From NCBI RefSeq assembly GCF_964340395.1, contig NC_135554.1, positions 20,650,592 to 20,670,591 of the forward strand: 20,000 nucleotides of DNA, read 5' to 3'. The notes below the pieces were generated by a model that worked only from the letters and a program-made list of their open reading frames with translations, searched no databases and was not told where the DNA came from. The DNA is from Glandiceps talaboti. Its lineage: Eukaryota; Hemichordata; Enteropneusta; Spengelidae. This document shows, piece after piece, positions 1 through 9,989 of the stretch (the stretch's first letter is position 1; every line of letters starts with the position of its first letter). A program made the position numbers and the translations under genes.

Positions 1-2422
1 CAGATAAAAGTAACTTGTAGCTAATGTTTCCGTCCTATCTTCCGTGTTACAGAACTTAGCCTAGAGAACACAGTACGATTATGTAAAAAAAAATAACCGA
101 AATCTGTGTTATTTTTTGTTTTATTTCAAGTTATACAACGGAACAATGTATTGTAGACTATCGGGCTGAAAATAACGTCGTTGGGGGCGCTCTTTCAAAT
201 ATGACACCTTATATTCACAAATAAGTGTGAACTTTCAAGCTTTTTCTTGACAATTTACCTTAAAAAACTGCTAAAAAATCTAGTTTCTTCTTAGCACAAA
301 GGTTGGTCAAGATTTATTAGGCACTTGAAATTTATTTATCATGAAATATCAAAGACAAAGCATCAGCTTAGTTTATATATTTTATATTACTCTTAATAAA
401 ATTATCTCAAATACTTTGCTAAGGGGTGATGTCAAAAGATCGAGGTAAGATAAAAGCTAAATTCTTTATTAGTTTTGCCTCAGACCACTTTCTCTTCAAA
501 CTAAACCAGATATTTTTCTTACTTTATTAAAAAAAATTCATCTTCAAAATAACACTATACAATTTTTAATGACGGATGACAACACAACACTAAAACCATT
601 TTCACATTATCATCCGGTGTTGGACTTTTCCCATCTTTCGATAACGCCTCTTAAATATGTAAAAAGAACGCCTAGAAAACGTATTAATTGTTTTATCAAT
701 CTAAAATCACTTGTCTGATGAAAACTTATTAATTGTTTTGGTCGCCCCAAAACAAACAAACAAACAACACCCTAAAGTAATGACGTGTTATTTATGATGA
801 AGACTAATCTGTGCAGGTGAATAGTTACAAAATAAATTTAAACTTTGTACTGCACCAAAATACTTATGTAATTCAAACCACCTTGAAGAAGACTCGAGGA
901 CTTGGGTGAAAGCTAGGAATTATTCAAGTATGTTGACGCGGTACAAAGTTTCCTTGCTCGATCTTTTGGCGCCACTTCTTAGTTGAAAAACTGTCCGGAT
1001 ATTACCTTTGTTTTAGTTGATACATGTCATTTTCATAATATTCTGAATAATCGATGTTTCAATGTATGGCTACGGAATATAGATGTCATATTGTCACTAG
1101 AATATACAATAACCTTAAAATATAGTACTGATACATGGAAGACATGAAATCTCTATAAAGGAATATACATTTTGTCTTCGTCACGTTCTGTGTTATGCCA
1201 CCAGCAATGGCAATGCCAGTCTATCATGGTTCAAAAGCTAGCTAGGGTCAAGCGTGTGATATAAAGTATTTGTAAATCCACCCCTTTGGCCAAAAAATGT
1301 AAAATGCTTCCGATAAGTCAGATGTGTGATTAATCATAAACGTGTGTAGAAATTTCGTGAAAAACGCTCACGTAATGAGCGAGCGGCACAATCGCAAACT
1401 TTGCTAATTTGTTGTATGAAGTGGCATGTTGTCATGTTTATACATGTTACTTACAAAAACGTGACAAAGCCAATACATTTTAGAAACAATCCGAACACCT
1501 AAAATCACTGAGCTCCACATAATTAATATTCAAAGATATACTGATTTCTTCAACCCTTGACCGGTATACCTGTTTGAAGGTATGTTAATTATTGAAACCA
1601 TGCCTAATTATTATGCTATCATTTCGGTCTTTATGATAAATGAACGTAATACACCCATAGGATTGTAAAGCACATATTATGGAATGTTCTTGTGTTTTCT
1701 TTCGAGTGTGTATGCTTTATTTCACCCCTCCATCCCTTCCTCCCTCCCTCCCGTATTACCCCTCTCATACAAAAGCAAGCGAGGCACAAATTTATAAATT
1801 CTACAAAATAAAATCGTATCCATGACCATATGGAGATCATAACCGTCTTCTGTACAGTATTGAAGATTATGACACTTATCAGCGATATTTTAACGAGGAA
1901 AGAAATAACACTTGAGTAACACATACATTCTGTTACATGTGGGTTATAAAACGCTATACACATTGGAGTGGATGAAACATCATATACCGTGTTCGAAGAG
2001 AGGATGGGAGTGTCTGTCTGCATGCATGGTAGCAGTGATGTGACGGCATTTCATTAAAATTATATATCTGCAGAAAAAAATACGAGGCGAAAATGAAATT
2101 TGAATGTAACATCACTGAGAATATATACATATAAATTGATTTTAACTAATCGAGTCCGTCGTATTTCTGCCAATAATAACAGTTAAGTGATAAACCCCTA
2201 ACATATTAATAAGCTTTACAGTAGATCTATTTATGATTTTTCCCAATCGACAAAGTGCAAAGAATGTTATTGATTCTTAAATGGTGTTTAATATTTCCTT
2301 TCAGAATGGCGGTATAAGGGGAGATACCTCCATGCTTCTAGCAAGTCAAATAGATAAATGACATAATAATAATATAATTTTTCCACACATGACTCATTTA
2401 ACTCTTTTGGCAATGTCAACAA
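1..2422. other. AT-rich non-coding region downstream of gene A
   Basis: I see no convincing exon, RNA gene or long repeat here. It contains short A/T runs, a small AAAC run near 752-770 and a pyrimidine tract near 1724-1753. A 130-codon open frame at 1631-2023 (minus) has the biased, Ile/Phe-rich composition expected of random AT-rich DNA and resembles no family I know. Confidence 0.6.
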
Positions 2423-2673
2423 TAGGGAACTTGCATTCCAGACTGAGCATGCTCAGACGCAAAGGACTATGGGATTATCTGTGGTTATCGTAATACCTTA
2501 AATCTTGAGCTACCAATAAAAAAAACCTCCCACAATAGTCAGGGTAAACTATGAATTGACCATTCGTGGTTGCAAACAATGTAAAAGTATTGTTTACAGT
2601 AACAATTTATTAGTATTTATTATCACATTTCCCATTATGCAACATTCAACATGGCGGGTTTGCAAGTTCCCTA
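2423..2673. mobile_element. MITE of about 250 bp with 13-15 bp perfect terminal inverted repeats
   Basis: TAGGGAACTTGCA at 2423-2435 is matched exactly by its reverse complement at 2661-2673. The match extends to 15 bp if the flanking AA and TT are counted. There is no coding capacity. If the element is taken to begin at GGG, the flanks are consistent with a 2-bp TA target duplication, but the flanking bases are themselves complementary, so the true boundary is ambiguous. It lies 57 bp beyond the stop codon of gene A and probably within its 3' UTR. Confidence 0.72.
2606..2621 (-). promoter_or_regulatory. Candidate poly(A) signals of gene A
   Basis: TTTATT occurs at 2606-2611 and 2616-2621, which is AATAAA twice on the minus strand, about 110-125 nt past the gene A stop codon. 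Both copies lie inside the 2423-2673 MITE. Position and hexamer fit, but no transcript evidence is available and other hexamers may be used. Confidence 0.4.
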
Positions 2674-2729
2674 TTATAGTTAAGCACGACATACCCTGAA
2701 GTGTCCTGTTTTTTTAGCATTCAGAACTT

Positions 2730-3042
2730 TTAAGCCGCTTTCCTATCATCCATGGCTTGTCTGGTTGCCTTCATTTGTTTTAGTTGCTTCGTAGCTCCAA
2801 GACAAAGTTTCATGATCCACATAACGTTGAGAGTATCAAGTAGAAGACATGACAGAACCCAGACAATTCTGATATCATACGACAACCTGTAATATTCTGG
2901 GGTTCCCCATGACGTGTACATGTGGTAATAGTAGATTGGAATAACTGCTATTCGCACCAGGAAGAAGATGGTTGTCATTATAACACCCAAAGCAATTATT
3001 ACTTTGTGATCCTTAGGATATCCCATCGCCAACATAATCCAC
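2730..3042 (-). CDS. Gene A terminal coding exon 6
   Basis: The acceptor TTTTTTCCAG precedes GTGGATT, which completes a Trp-Trp pair. The exon encodes GYPKDHK, two hydrophobic segments around FFLVRIA and LLLDTLNVMWIM, WGTP between them, and a charged tail ending DDRKAA before TAA. Confidence 0.9.
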
Positions 3043-3145
3043 CTGGAAAAAATATCGAAATATGAATATATTATTTACATAGAAAAGAGTTCACAGTCTC
3101 TTTAGTAAACTCTTGTCGCAGTGACAATAATGTAGACAATACTAT

Positions 3146-3176
<31 letters not shown>

Positions 3177-3181
3177 TTCAT

Positions 3182-3220
<39 letters not shown>

Positions 3221-5178
3221 TTCATTTATTCATTTATTGTACCCCTTTTGTATCAGGGGCTCACTAAGCATGTTAGGAGCAGCACTAACAGAAAATTAAA
3301 ATACACACACCACTAAAAGACTAGAGAAGATATGACTAGTAAATCAGATACAGAAACAAACAAACAAACAAACAAACCAAAGGGAGGGAAGAAGTGTCAG
3401 AAAACAACAAAAAACCCTATTACACTTGGCTTGTAATTGTAGGTTTCGTTCGTTTCGTTGAATCATGGAGGTATACGTGGTCGAATACAAGGAGGTATAC
3501 GTGGTCGAATACAAGGAGGTATACGTGGTTGAATACAAGGAGGTATACGTGGTTGAATACAAGGAGGTATACGTGGTCGAATACAAGGAGGTATACGTGG
3601 TCGAATACAAGGAGGTGTACGTGGTTGAATACAAGGAGGTATACGTGGTTGAATACAAGGAGGTATACGTGGTTGAATCATGGAGGTATACGTGGTCGAA
3701 TCGTGGAGGTATACATGGCCGAATACAAGGAGGTATACGTGGTTGAATACAAGGAGGTATACGTGGTTGAATCATGGAGGTATACGTGGTCGAATCGTGG
3801 AGGTATACATGGCCGAATACAAGGAGGTATACGTGGTTGAATACAATGAGGTATACGTGGTTGAATACAAGGAGGTATACGTGGTTGAATCATGGAGGTA
3901 TACGTGGTTGAATCATATGTATACGTGGTCGAATACAAGGAAGAAATACAATAAACCCTTGCTGATAAACTTGTGATTCTGGAAAGGTTGAGTTTGTATG
4001 GTTATATATGTCGAGAGTAAGTCGTAGTTTACATAACTTATCATTAATAGTTTGGGAGACAACTCACCAGACATTGATGCAAGGATTTGAGAGTTCAGCC
4101 ACAAGTCTGAAACCAGCAAAGAACGGCAGCGCACCATAGTTCTAGGAGGAAACATTTATGAAAATTTCAATATATTTATTTGAATGAGACATTAGGGGAT
4201 ATCAAAATGCATAATGTACAGGTAATTGGGAAGACGATGTTTGCCACAAAAAGTCAGCCTGTATCATATGTTAGACTGGCACCAGTCCCTTGGGAGATTT
4301 TTTTTGTCCCATAATCGTCAAATGTTTTGAATTTGTTATTCATTTTAAATTTTGTGAAGGAAAATGTGGTCAACTTCTTTTTTTTCCCCAGCTACCATTA
4401 GCCTCCCAAGGGACTGGTGTCAGTCATAAGCACTCAGATGTTATCGACCTGAAATGTAACGAACACAGAGAGACTGATAGACAGGTATATAGATTACTCT
4501 AGCCAATCAGACGAGCGGATACTACGACTAAAGTTACCATATTAGTTTTATAATATGGCCGCCATTCCATCAAATTTGCATATGTCGCAAAGTGATATGT
4601 TACCTTTGTGCCAGGTTTGAAAGAAATCGGATATTGCATGTCTGAGAAATGACGTATTACGGACGCGTGCCTATTGTAATAGTGATCACCAGGGGGACTG
4701 AGAAAGTTGAGATTTAAAGAATAGAAGAACATTCTCGCCATTTTTACCTTTTTTCATGTAAAAAAATGTTTAGGGTAGGCAGCTTAAATTAGGGTCGATT
4801 AGGTCATCGGGAACATGCAATGATTTTATTTGGCATTATTGTAATGTATATTATAGGTACGATCAATTTCTTAATTTAAAACTCAATTCTTGACTTAATC
4901 ATAGATTCGTACTCGGCTAGACATAGCAAATTCGTGATTACTATTTTTCAAAGTCTATCGTCAAAAAAAGTGAAGTTATACTACTTACCAATGAATAACC
5001 AAGTCCATAAAACACTGCAGCATGATGTAGTAAGTAAAGGCTACACTCAACAAATGGGAATGACATCACATAGATCGAATCTGGTGAGAAACAAACGTGA
5101 TCAGTTACGTTATTAGCTTTTTAGCTTTATCCACGAATTTGACACTTTTTACCTCCCGTATTTAGGGAAATGTATGTA

Positions 5179-5213
<35 letters not shown>

Positions 5214-5306
5214 ATGTATGTATGTATGTATTATGTATGTATGTATGTATGTATGTATGTATGTATGTATGTATGTATGTATGTATGTATGCATACATGT
5301 ATGTAT

Positions 5307-5338
<32 letters not shown>

Positions 5339-5346
5339 TGTATGTA

Positions 5347-5411
<65 letters not shown>

Positions 5412-6539
5412 GATTTAAACTTGTCACTACACCACATATGGATAGCATTGACCCCTTATTAAAAATATACAATGTCTTTTTTATTAAGTACTTGACCAAT
5501 TATAGAGTATATATCTTTGGTTACTTGATGAAAAAATATATCCTAGTTGCATAGCTAGTGCAGGTTTGTGCATGGGAAGGATGAACTTTTACATTACCTG
5601 CTATCGTGTAGCCTATAGTGGCAGCACAGCTATATCTGATCGCTTTGTTTTCATTCCTATGAAATACAATAAATATATTCTTTAAAATCTTGCAAATTCA
5701 AATTTTTGACCAATGACACTCCATATATGTACAATCTGCATTACGTCATCTGGAGGTCTTTTACTTAAATTATGTCATTCTCGCAACATGCGTAAGTCAA
5801 ATACAATTTTTCTGCTGACTCGACGCGAAGGTGGGTCTTGGACGGTGCATCGTCGTATCCGCAGCCTCTTTTACGGCATTACCTTCCAAGACGCACCGCT
5901 TAGCTCATTGCGAGAATGCGACGATGCCATAAAAGAGGTTGTGTGGTTTACGACGAAGTGCTATGTACAATGGGCAAATTAATGTATTTCAGATGTGTTA
6001 AACCTGCTTAGATTTGAATATCATGAAATGACCAGTTCGATTGCACTCACTAGATTTTATTACTCTGAAGACTCAACTAATTCATGAAAACTGTGAAGGG
6101 TAGGCTAAATATACCTATCGGTGATGTTTTTTGTTCGCATATATGAATAATGATAAAAAAAACAAGTAACATTTATTAAACCAATCTGATAATTACTATA
6201 TTCGGTGATTTGATTATTCATGTTTTGTTTTCTTTGCAACGTCACATCGTGTATTTTGTGATTGGTTTAAATAATATTGATGCAGTCAGGTGAGCGTTCG
6301 AACGCAAGATATTAAACGACCCTTCCAGATTCGTTTACATATGAAAATACACCAAACATGCTCAAAGTTTGCAGTGGTAAGCTCTCGGCTTATCAAATTA
6401 TGTTGTGCGTATTGGTTAAGATAGTAAACTGAACAAAGTAATCAATTTTAACTGACTGTCAATGTGTGATGGATTACAACTGACATGCCTTGTGCAAAGC
6501 TTCCCCAGCAGGAGATTTAGCTAGATTTTCGGTAGTATT

Positions 6540-6619
<80 letters not shown>

Positions 6620-6742
6620 GAGTGAGAGTGAGAAAGTGAGTGAGTGAGTGAGTGAGTGAGTGAGTGAGTGAGTGAGTGAGTGAGTGGGTGGGTGAGTGAG
6701 TGAGTGAGTGAGTGAGTGAGAGATAGTGTGTGTGTGTGTGTA

Positions 6743-6793
<51 letters not shown>

Positions 6794-7763
6794 AGAAATC
6801 GACTGCATAATAGTAATGTAGAGTAGATGATATTCCTTCCTGCATAAATGGCACTCAAAACACCTACCATATAGGATTTTCCTGTAGTTCTTCATTGAAC
6901 AGTAATTCGTTCAAACATAAAACACTCACACCTATAGAGTGGACACAGGACCAAGTCCTACAAATAATTGACAGAAAGTAAATCAAAACAAACGAAAATC
7001 TTCTCCTGAAGACAATATTTACTTTCCTCTAGCCATCCTCACCTCGAATGATATAAATGAAGTAATTGCACTTCAGATGAAACAAGCCTTCATTGAAAAC
7101 ACATCCCCCGCTGGTGTGTTTTATGGCAAAGTTATTATGCAAATTTGAATGGCGTCTCTAGATACAAGACTTCATAATTTATTGACCAATTTGCTATGTA
7201 TGAACACCACCACTGCACAACATTATCCCCAATACCTTACCAAACTTTTCATATTTTATTCCTGCGAGATCTACTCCTCCCGTACATCACAATTGCGAAT
7301 AGATTAACGGCATGGTTGTCAGCAATGATTTGATTGATATTGTCTGATGTTATGGTACCTGACCCAAACCCCAATCCTAACCCCGTGGAATCGGTGGCAG
7401 CAGTGGGATGCCAAAATCACAAAATAATGCAAAGTTAGACATTGAAATGAGTCGAATCAAAATGTGACCCTCTCCAATTCTATTTTCTAAAATATGGCCC
7501 TCCCCTGAGGACCGATTTGTAAAATGCGACAGATACACTAATACACCCTTCCCCTTAATGAATGCCTAATAATACACGCATGCGCATTTTGCGACTGTCA
7601 GTAGTTTGTGTTACCTTGAGTTCCATTCTCCTTGTTTCAGTTTGTTGAGTTTCCTGTAGCTAGGACTGTATTTTTGTGATAACCAGGGACTGACACCATA
7701 GTATGATCCAACAGAGAGAGCAAACGCTACGAACATCGTGGTATAGTAGTACTCGTCCATCAT
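2730..7763 (-). CDS. TLCD4-like: Gene A: TLC-domain membrane protein, TLCD4/TMEM56-like, six coding exons
   Basis: Exons on the minus strand are 7763-7615, 6957-6868, 5656-5598, 5080-4989, 4141-4068 and 3042-2730. All introns are GT-AG and all phases join, giving 258 residues against about 263 for human TLCD4. TLC-family landmarks appear in order: GEWNSR before the first loop, LLFNEELQENPIW, KAIRYSCAATIGY, the paired-histidine motif LHHAAVFYGLGY, FRLVAELSNPC, GYPKDHK, FFLVRIA and WGTPEYYRL. Hydrophobic stretches suggest about six to seven membrane segments, and the tail is charged. TLC proteins sit in ER or plasma membranes and several act on lipids; the role of TLCD4 itself is poorly known. 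The Met at 7763 is preferred: the next base context (A at -3, G at +4 for the adjacent Met at 7760) is strong, and a pyrimidine tract with a TCAG acceptor lies just upstream at 7796-7815. The Met at 7802 would give 271 residues. No frame disruption is seen. Confidence 0.88.
3142..3238. repeat. (TTTA)n microsatellite in the last intron of gene A
   Basis: About 24 copies of a TTTA tetramer with occasional TTCA variants towards the right-hand side and end. A short (ACAA)n tract follows at 3355-3377. Confidence 0.95.
3463..3943. repeat. 24-bp minisatellite, about 20 units, in the last intron of gene A
   Basis: The unit is GGAGGTATACGTGG followed by TTGAATACAA or TCGAATACAA. Some units are 23 bp because ATACAAGG is replaced by ATCATGG or ATCGTGG. 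A block of four units (23+23+24+24 = 94 bp) beginning at 3675 recurs at 3769. The unit length is a multiple of three and lacks stops in several frames, so both strands show long repetitive open frames (such as VVEYKEVY). These are artefacts of the array, which lies wholly between exons 5 and 6. Confidence 0.93.
4068..4141 (-). CDS. Gene A coding exon 5
   Basis: A 74-bp exon reading NYGALPFFAGFRLVAELSN then PCINV and the first two bases of Trp. The acceptor is CCTAG and the donor GTGAGT. Length and phase are identical to the gene B exon at 18479-18552. Confidence 0.88.
4274..4425. mobile_element. Short inverted-repeat element (MITE-like) in intron 4 of gene A
   Basis: The 23-bp arm at 4274-4296 (GACTGGCACCAG then TCCCTTGGGAG) pairs with 4403-4425 at 22 of 23 positions. 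The 106-bp interior is AT-rich and non-coding. No clear target duplication is visible at the edges, so the superfamily is undetermined. Confidence 0.65.
4989..5080 (-). CDS. Gene A coding exon 4 (TLC histidine motif)
   Basis: The acceptor CACCAG precedes ATTCGAT and the donor is GTAAGT. The exon completes an Asp codon and reads SIYVMSFPFVECSLYL then LHHAAVFYGLGYSL. The adjacent His-His pair is the family's signature position. Confidence 0.88.
5169..5411. repeat. (TGTC)n/(TGTA)n compound microsatellite in intron 3 of gene A
   Basis: A block of TGTC, then a long TGTA block, then TGTC again, with a few interruptions near 5230 and 5290-5310. The Cys/Val/Met- and Thr/His/Tyr-rich open frames across it are not genes. 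Confidence 0.96.
5598..5656 (-). CDS. Gene A coding exon 3
   Basis: A 59-bp exon: its first base completes the Trp codon, then it reads NENKAIRYSCAATIGYTIA and ends in phase 1 before a GTAATG donor. It has exactly the length and phase of the gene B exon at 19404-19462. Confidence 0.87.
5776..5938. repeat. Cluster of interlocking inverted repeats in intron 2 of gene A
   Basis: Four arm pairs are visible: 5776-5786 with 5908-5918 (11/11), 5830-5845 with 5882-5897 (14/16), 5847-5855 with 5919-5927 (9/9) and 5865-5879 with 5924-5938 (14/15). The block is more GC-rich than its surroundings. The arms cannot all pair at once as a simple hairpin. An 89-codon plus-strand frame covers it but resembles nothing known to me. 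Confidence 0.6.
6541..6793. repeat. (GA)n/(GAGT)n/(GT)n compound microsatellite in intron 2 of gene A
   Basis: Pure GA, then GAGT tetramers, then GT with a TATG interruption, then short GA. It ends about 75 bp from the 3' end of exon 2 (6868). Ser/Leu- and His/Thr-rich open frames on the minus strand are artefacts. Confidence 0.97.
6868..6957 (-). CDS. Gene A coding exon 2
   Basis: The acceptor TATTTGTAG precedes GACTTGG, which completes the Arg codon of NSR. The exon reads TWSCVHSIGVSVLCLNELLF then NEELQENPI and ends in phase 2 at a GTAGGT donor. It lies beside the GA/GT microsatellite and would be easy to miss in an ORF scan because it has no start or stop of its own. Confidence 0.85.
7615..7763 (-). 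CDS. Gene A coding exon 1
   Basis: It encodes the N-terminal membrane segment (MMDEYYYTTMFVAFALSVG) through GEWNS, and ends in phase 2 (AG) at a GTAACA donor. The open frame extends to a further Met at 7802, but a possible splice acceptor at 7796-7797 would place that Met in an intron. Confidence 0.85.
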
Positions 7764-7865
7764 TGGGCGTGGGTAAAGTCGTCTTCGGCTGGTTGCTGAC
7801 ATGGAGAGAGATAAAGGTTCATCATACGTTACTAGTCCTTTCTTGTGCTTTTCATCTATTTAGAG

Positions 7866-7873
<8 letters not shown>

Positions 7874-7908
<35 letters not shown>

Positions 7909-8046
7909 TGTCTGTCTGTCTGTCTGTATGTATGTATGTATGTATGTATGTATGTATGTATGTATGTATGTATGTGTGTATGTATGTATGTATGTATGTA
8001 TGTATGTATGTATGTATGTATGTATGTATGTATGCATATTTGTGTG
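7874..8046. repeat. (TG)n/(TCTG)n/(TATG)n compound microsatellite just upstream of gene A exon 1
   Basis: TG dinucleotides pass into TCTG and then a long TATG block. It begins about 110 bp upstream of the chosen start codon. Confidence 0.96.
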
Positions 8047-8800
8047 TGGGGGTGTGGGTGGGTTTGTTAACTCATGGAAACGACAACAATTAGACAACAT
8101 GTAACGCTTGCATCCGATACGAAGTAAGTTCAGAGGTAGAAGATGAACATGTTCATTGTAGCATGTTTGTCCATACACAATGGGAACGAGATATATTATC
8201 TAGTATGACAATTCGCGTTGTTCTAAAATGCTGACGTAGCAATATCAATATCAACGAAGAGTTCTTCAGTCGAAATAGTTGTTTTCTCTGTTACTTCAAA
8301 AACTGTTTAAACTAAGGGAACCGTCAGTATTTACGGCCGGTGGGGTGGTAATGACAAATTTGAAAATATCCGGAGTCCCCCCCCCCATTTTGCTCAAAAC
8401 AATTTAATAATCCCCATCTGAAATGGTAAATTTGAGTGACCCCCCCCCCACACACATACATACTCACACTGCATATATTAATAATATAACGCTATGTGCT
8501 TTTAGGGAGTGTACAGTTTTAACTTACAGGGGGGGGCGGAGGATTTTCAGGGGGGGCCACCAATTTTTCTCAAGAAAAATTAGGGGGGGCTAAACAAAAA
8601 TTTCACTATTTGTTAGGGGGGGGGGTCACAAAAAAACACCTAAACCTGAATGTCAGGATGGACAAGTGCCAGATATGTATATAAAATAAAATATAGGCAA
8701 AACCCAACACTTGACTGTGCACAATGTCCTACAGAAGTAGCATTTAACATGGATTGATGATAAAACAGTGCACAAACCTATTAAATCACAATATTTGTAT

Positions 8801-9706
8801 TCAGTGAAACAAAAATTGACCGGCGACTCTGCCACTTCTCAAGGTAACTTTCCCATGAAATTGTGTAGGACTTGTTTCATCACAATCACTGTCTGAGATA
8901 TCAGCCGTGCTTGAAGTTTCAGAGTTATCAGAAAAACAATCATCACTTTCTATAACACCTATTATAGCATTTTCACTTTCAGAGTCACTACTATTTGTAT
9001 CACTGATGTCTGTAGTTGTAGTTTGAAGTTCATTTGCAGTCACTTTTCTTGACCTAAATTCAGGTGTTCCAAGTATGTGTGTTGATATTATGTCTACTTT
9101 TTCTCCTTTTAATTTTCTATATTTTGGCAATTTATGCTTGTCTTGATATTTATCCAGCTCTTTTACGTTCAGTTTTTCTAGAGATCCACTTATGAATAAC
9201 TGCAACCAGTCATAGTCATTATAATTCTTGTTTTCTCTTTTCTTCTGTGCCTCTAACCGATGTCTGGATCTAATGTTTTTCATCCTCTCCAAATTTCTCA
9301 AATGTTCAATGTAGTTTTTGACACTGTTCACACTGACAATATATTTCTCAGCAAAACGAGAAATAGCAGCTTCATCATTTAATTGTTTTGAAACATAGAG
9401 CTTTTTTAAGTTAGCACGTGGTTGGTAGTCATCAACAGTTCGATTTGTGTTTGGTGTTTCAAACACATCCATATAATGACCTGGGTTGTGCATATCTGGC
9501 ATAGGATGTGGTATTCTGTTCATAGATGGCGATACCCAATCTGTAGTGGAACAGTAACTGCACTTTGAGCCATTTTGTATACATGAATCCCTAATAAATT
9601 CCATATAGAGCTCACCAATATTGTAATGGGTTTCAATAAATTTGCTAATTTTCTCCATGTATGAACTGCCAGGAATTTGTTTCTTTTTAACTTCTGACAT
9701 TGACAC
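8801..9706 (-). CDS. Transposon-encoded protein, 301 residues, SAP-like segment near the C-terminus
   Basis: A CSYC pair near residue 50 is followed by a Pro/His-rich stretch (RIPHPMPDMHNPGHYMD), then PRANLKKLYVSKQLNDEAAI and a basic helical region with HLRNLERMKNIRSRHRLEAQ. Around residues 165-215 is NYNDYDWLQLF, then SLEKLNVKELDKYQDKHKLP with a Lys-rich end leading to KVDIISTHIL. This spacing resembles a SAP-type DNA-binding helix pair. The tail is Ser/Asp-rich and ends near TLRSGRVAGQF. From memory, similar uncharacterised multi-copy proteins occur in marine invertebrate genomes, probably as C-terminal parts of transposon proteins; this needs a search. The start may be artificial, because the protein probably continues upstream through a frameshift. 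Confidence 0.6.
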   Translation of the reverse strand: MSMSEVKKKQIPGSSYMEKISKFIETHYNIGELYMEFIRDSCIQNGSKCSYCSTTDWVSPSMNRIPHPMPDMHNPGHYMDVFETPNTNRTVDDYQPRANLKKLYVSKQLNDEAAISRFAEKYIVSVNSVKNYIEHLRNLERMKNIRSRHRLEAQKKRENKNYNDYDWLQLFISGSLEKLNVKELDKYQDKHKLPKYRKLKGEKVDIISTHILGTPEFRSRKVTANELQTTTTDISDTNSSDSESENAIIGVIESDDCFSDNSETSSTADISDSDCDETSPTQFHGKVTLRSGRVAGQFLFH

Positions 9707-9989
9707 GATTAAAAAAAAACATATCCTCTTCTTTATCTGTTACATATGCTTTAATGTATTGTGATAACACGGGTGCATCGTCACAGCACTCTTGAACTTC
9801 TCGTGCTACTTCCAAGGCATTTTTTTCCATTCTTTCCTCTTCATGGGTTTCATATTCTTCAAGTGACAGGCTACTTATTTGTTCTTCACTTAATCCATGA
9901 AAACGTTCATAACGTTCCCACTCTATTTTACCCCCATCACAAATGGCATCACTCATAAAAATATTATTCAACCCTTTGAAGTGATACAT
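9687..9989 (-). pseudogene. Upstream ORF of the inner transposon, 100 residues
   Basis: An acidic, helix-prone segment: GLSEEQISSLSLEEYETHEEE and repeated Glu/Asp clusters, ending DKEEDMFFF before the frame runs off into a stop. It starts next to a poly-C run (10000-10013) that may mark an internal deletion, so its true N-terminus is uncertain. It overlaps the downstream ORF by 20 bp in another frame, and the overlap contains nine consecutive T on the coding strand. It most likely forms the N-terminal part of the same protein as 8801-9706. I do not recognise the family. Confidence 0.5.

Noticed and set aside
1631-2023. 130-codon minus-strand ORF downstream of gene A
   Set aside because: No motif, no splice context, and composition typical of AT-rich non-coding DNA.
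3394-3976. Repetitive ORFs in several frames (VVEYKEVY-type and PPCIQPRI-type) as candidate repeat proteins
   Set aside because: All frames are products of the 24-bp minisatellite, lie within an intron of gene A, and occur on both strands.
5149-5499. Cys/Val- or Thr/His/Tyr-rich ORFs
   Set aside because: Translations of TGTC/TGTA tetranucleotide repeats; no unique sequence of note.
6474-6895. Ser/Leu/His/Thr-rich minus-strand ORFs
   Set aside because: GA/GAGT/GT microsatellite translations. Real exon 2 of gene A lies in the same region (6868-6957) but in another frame.
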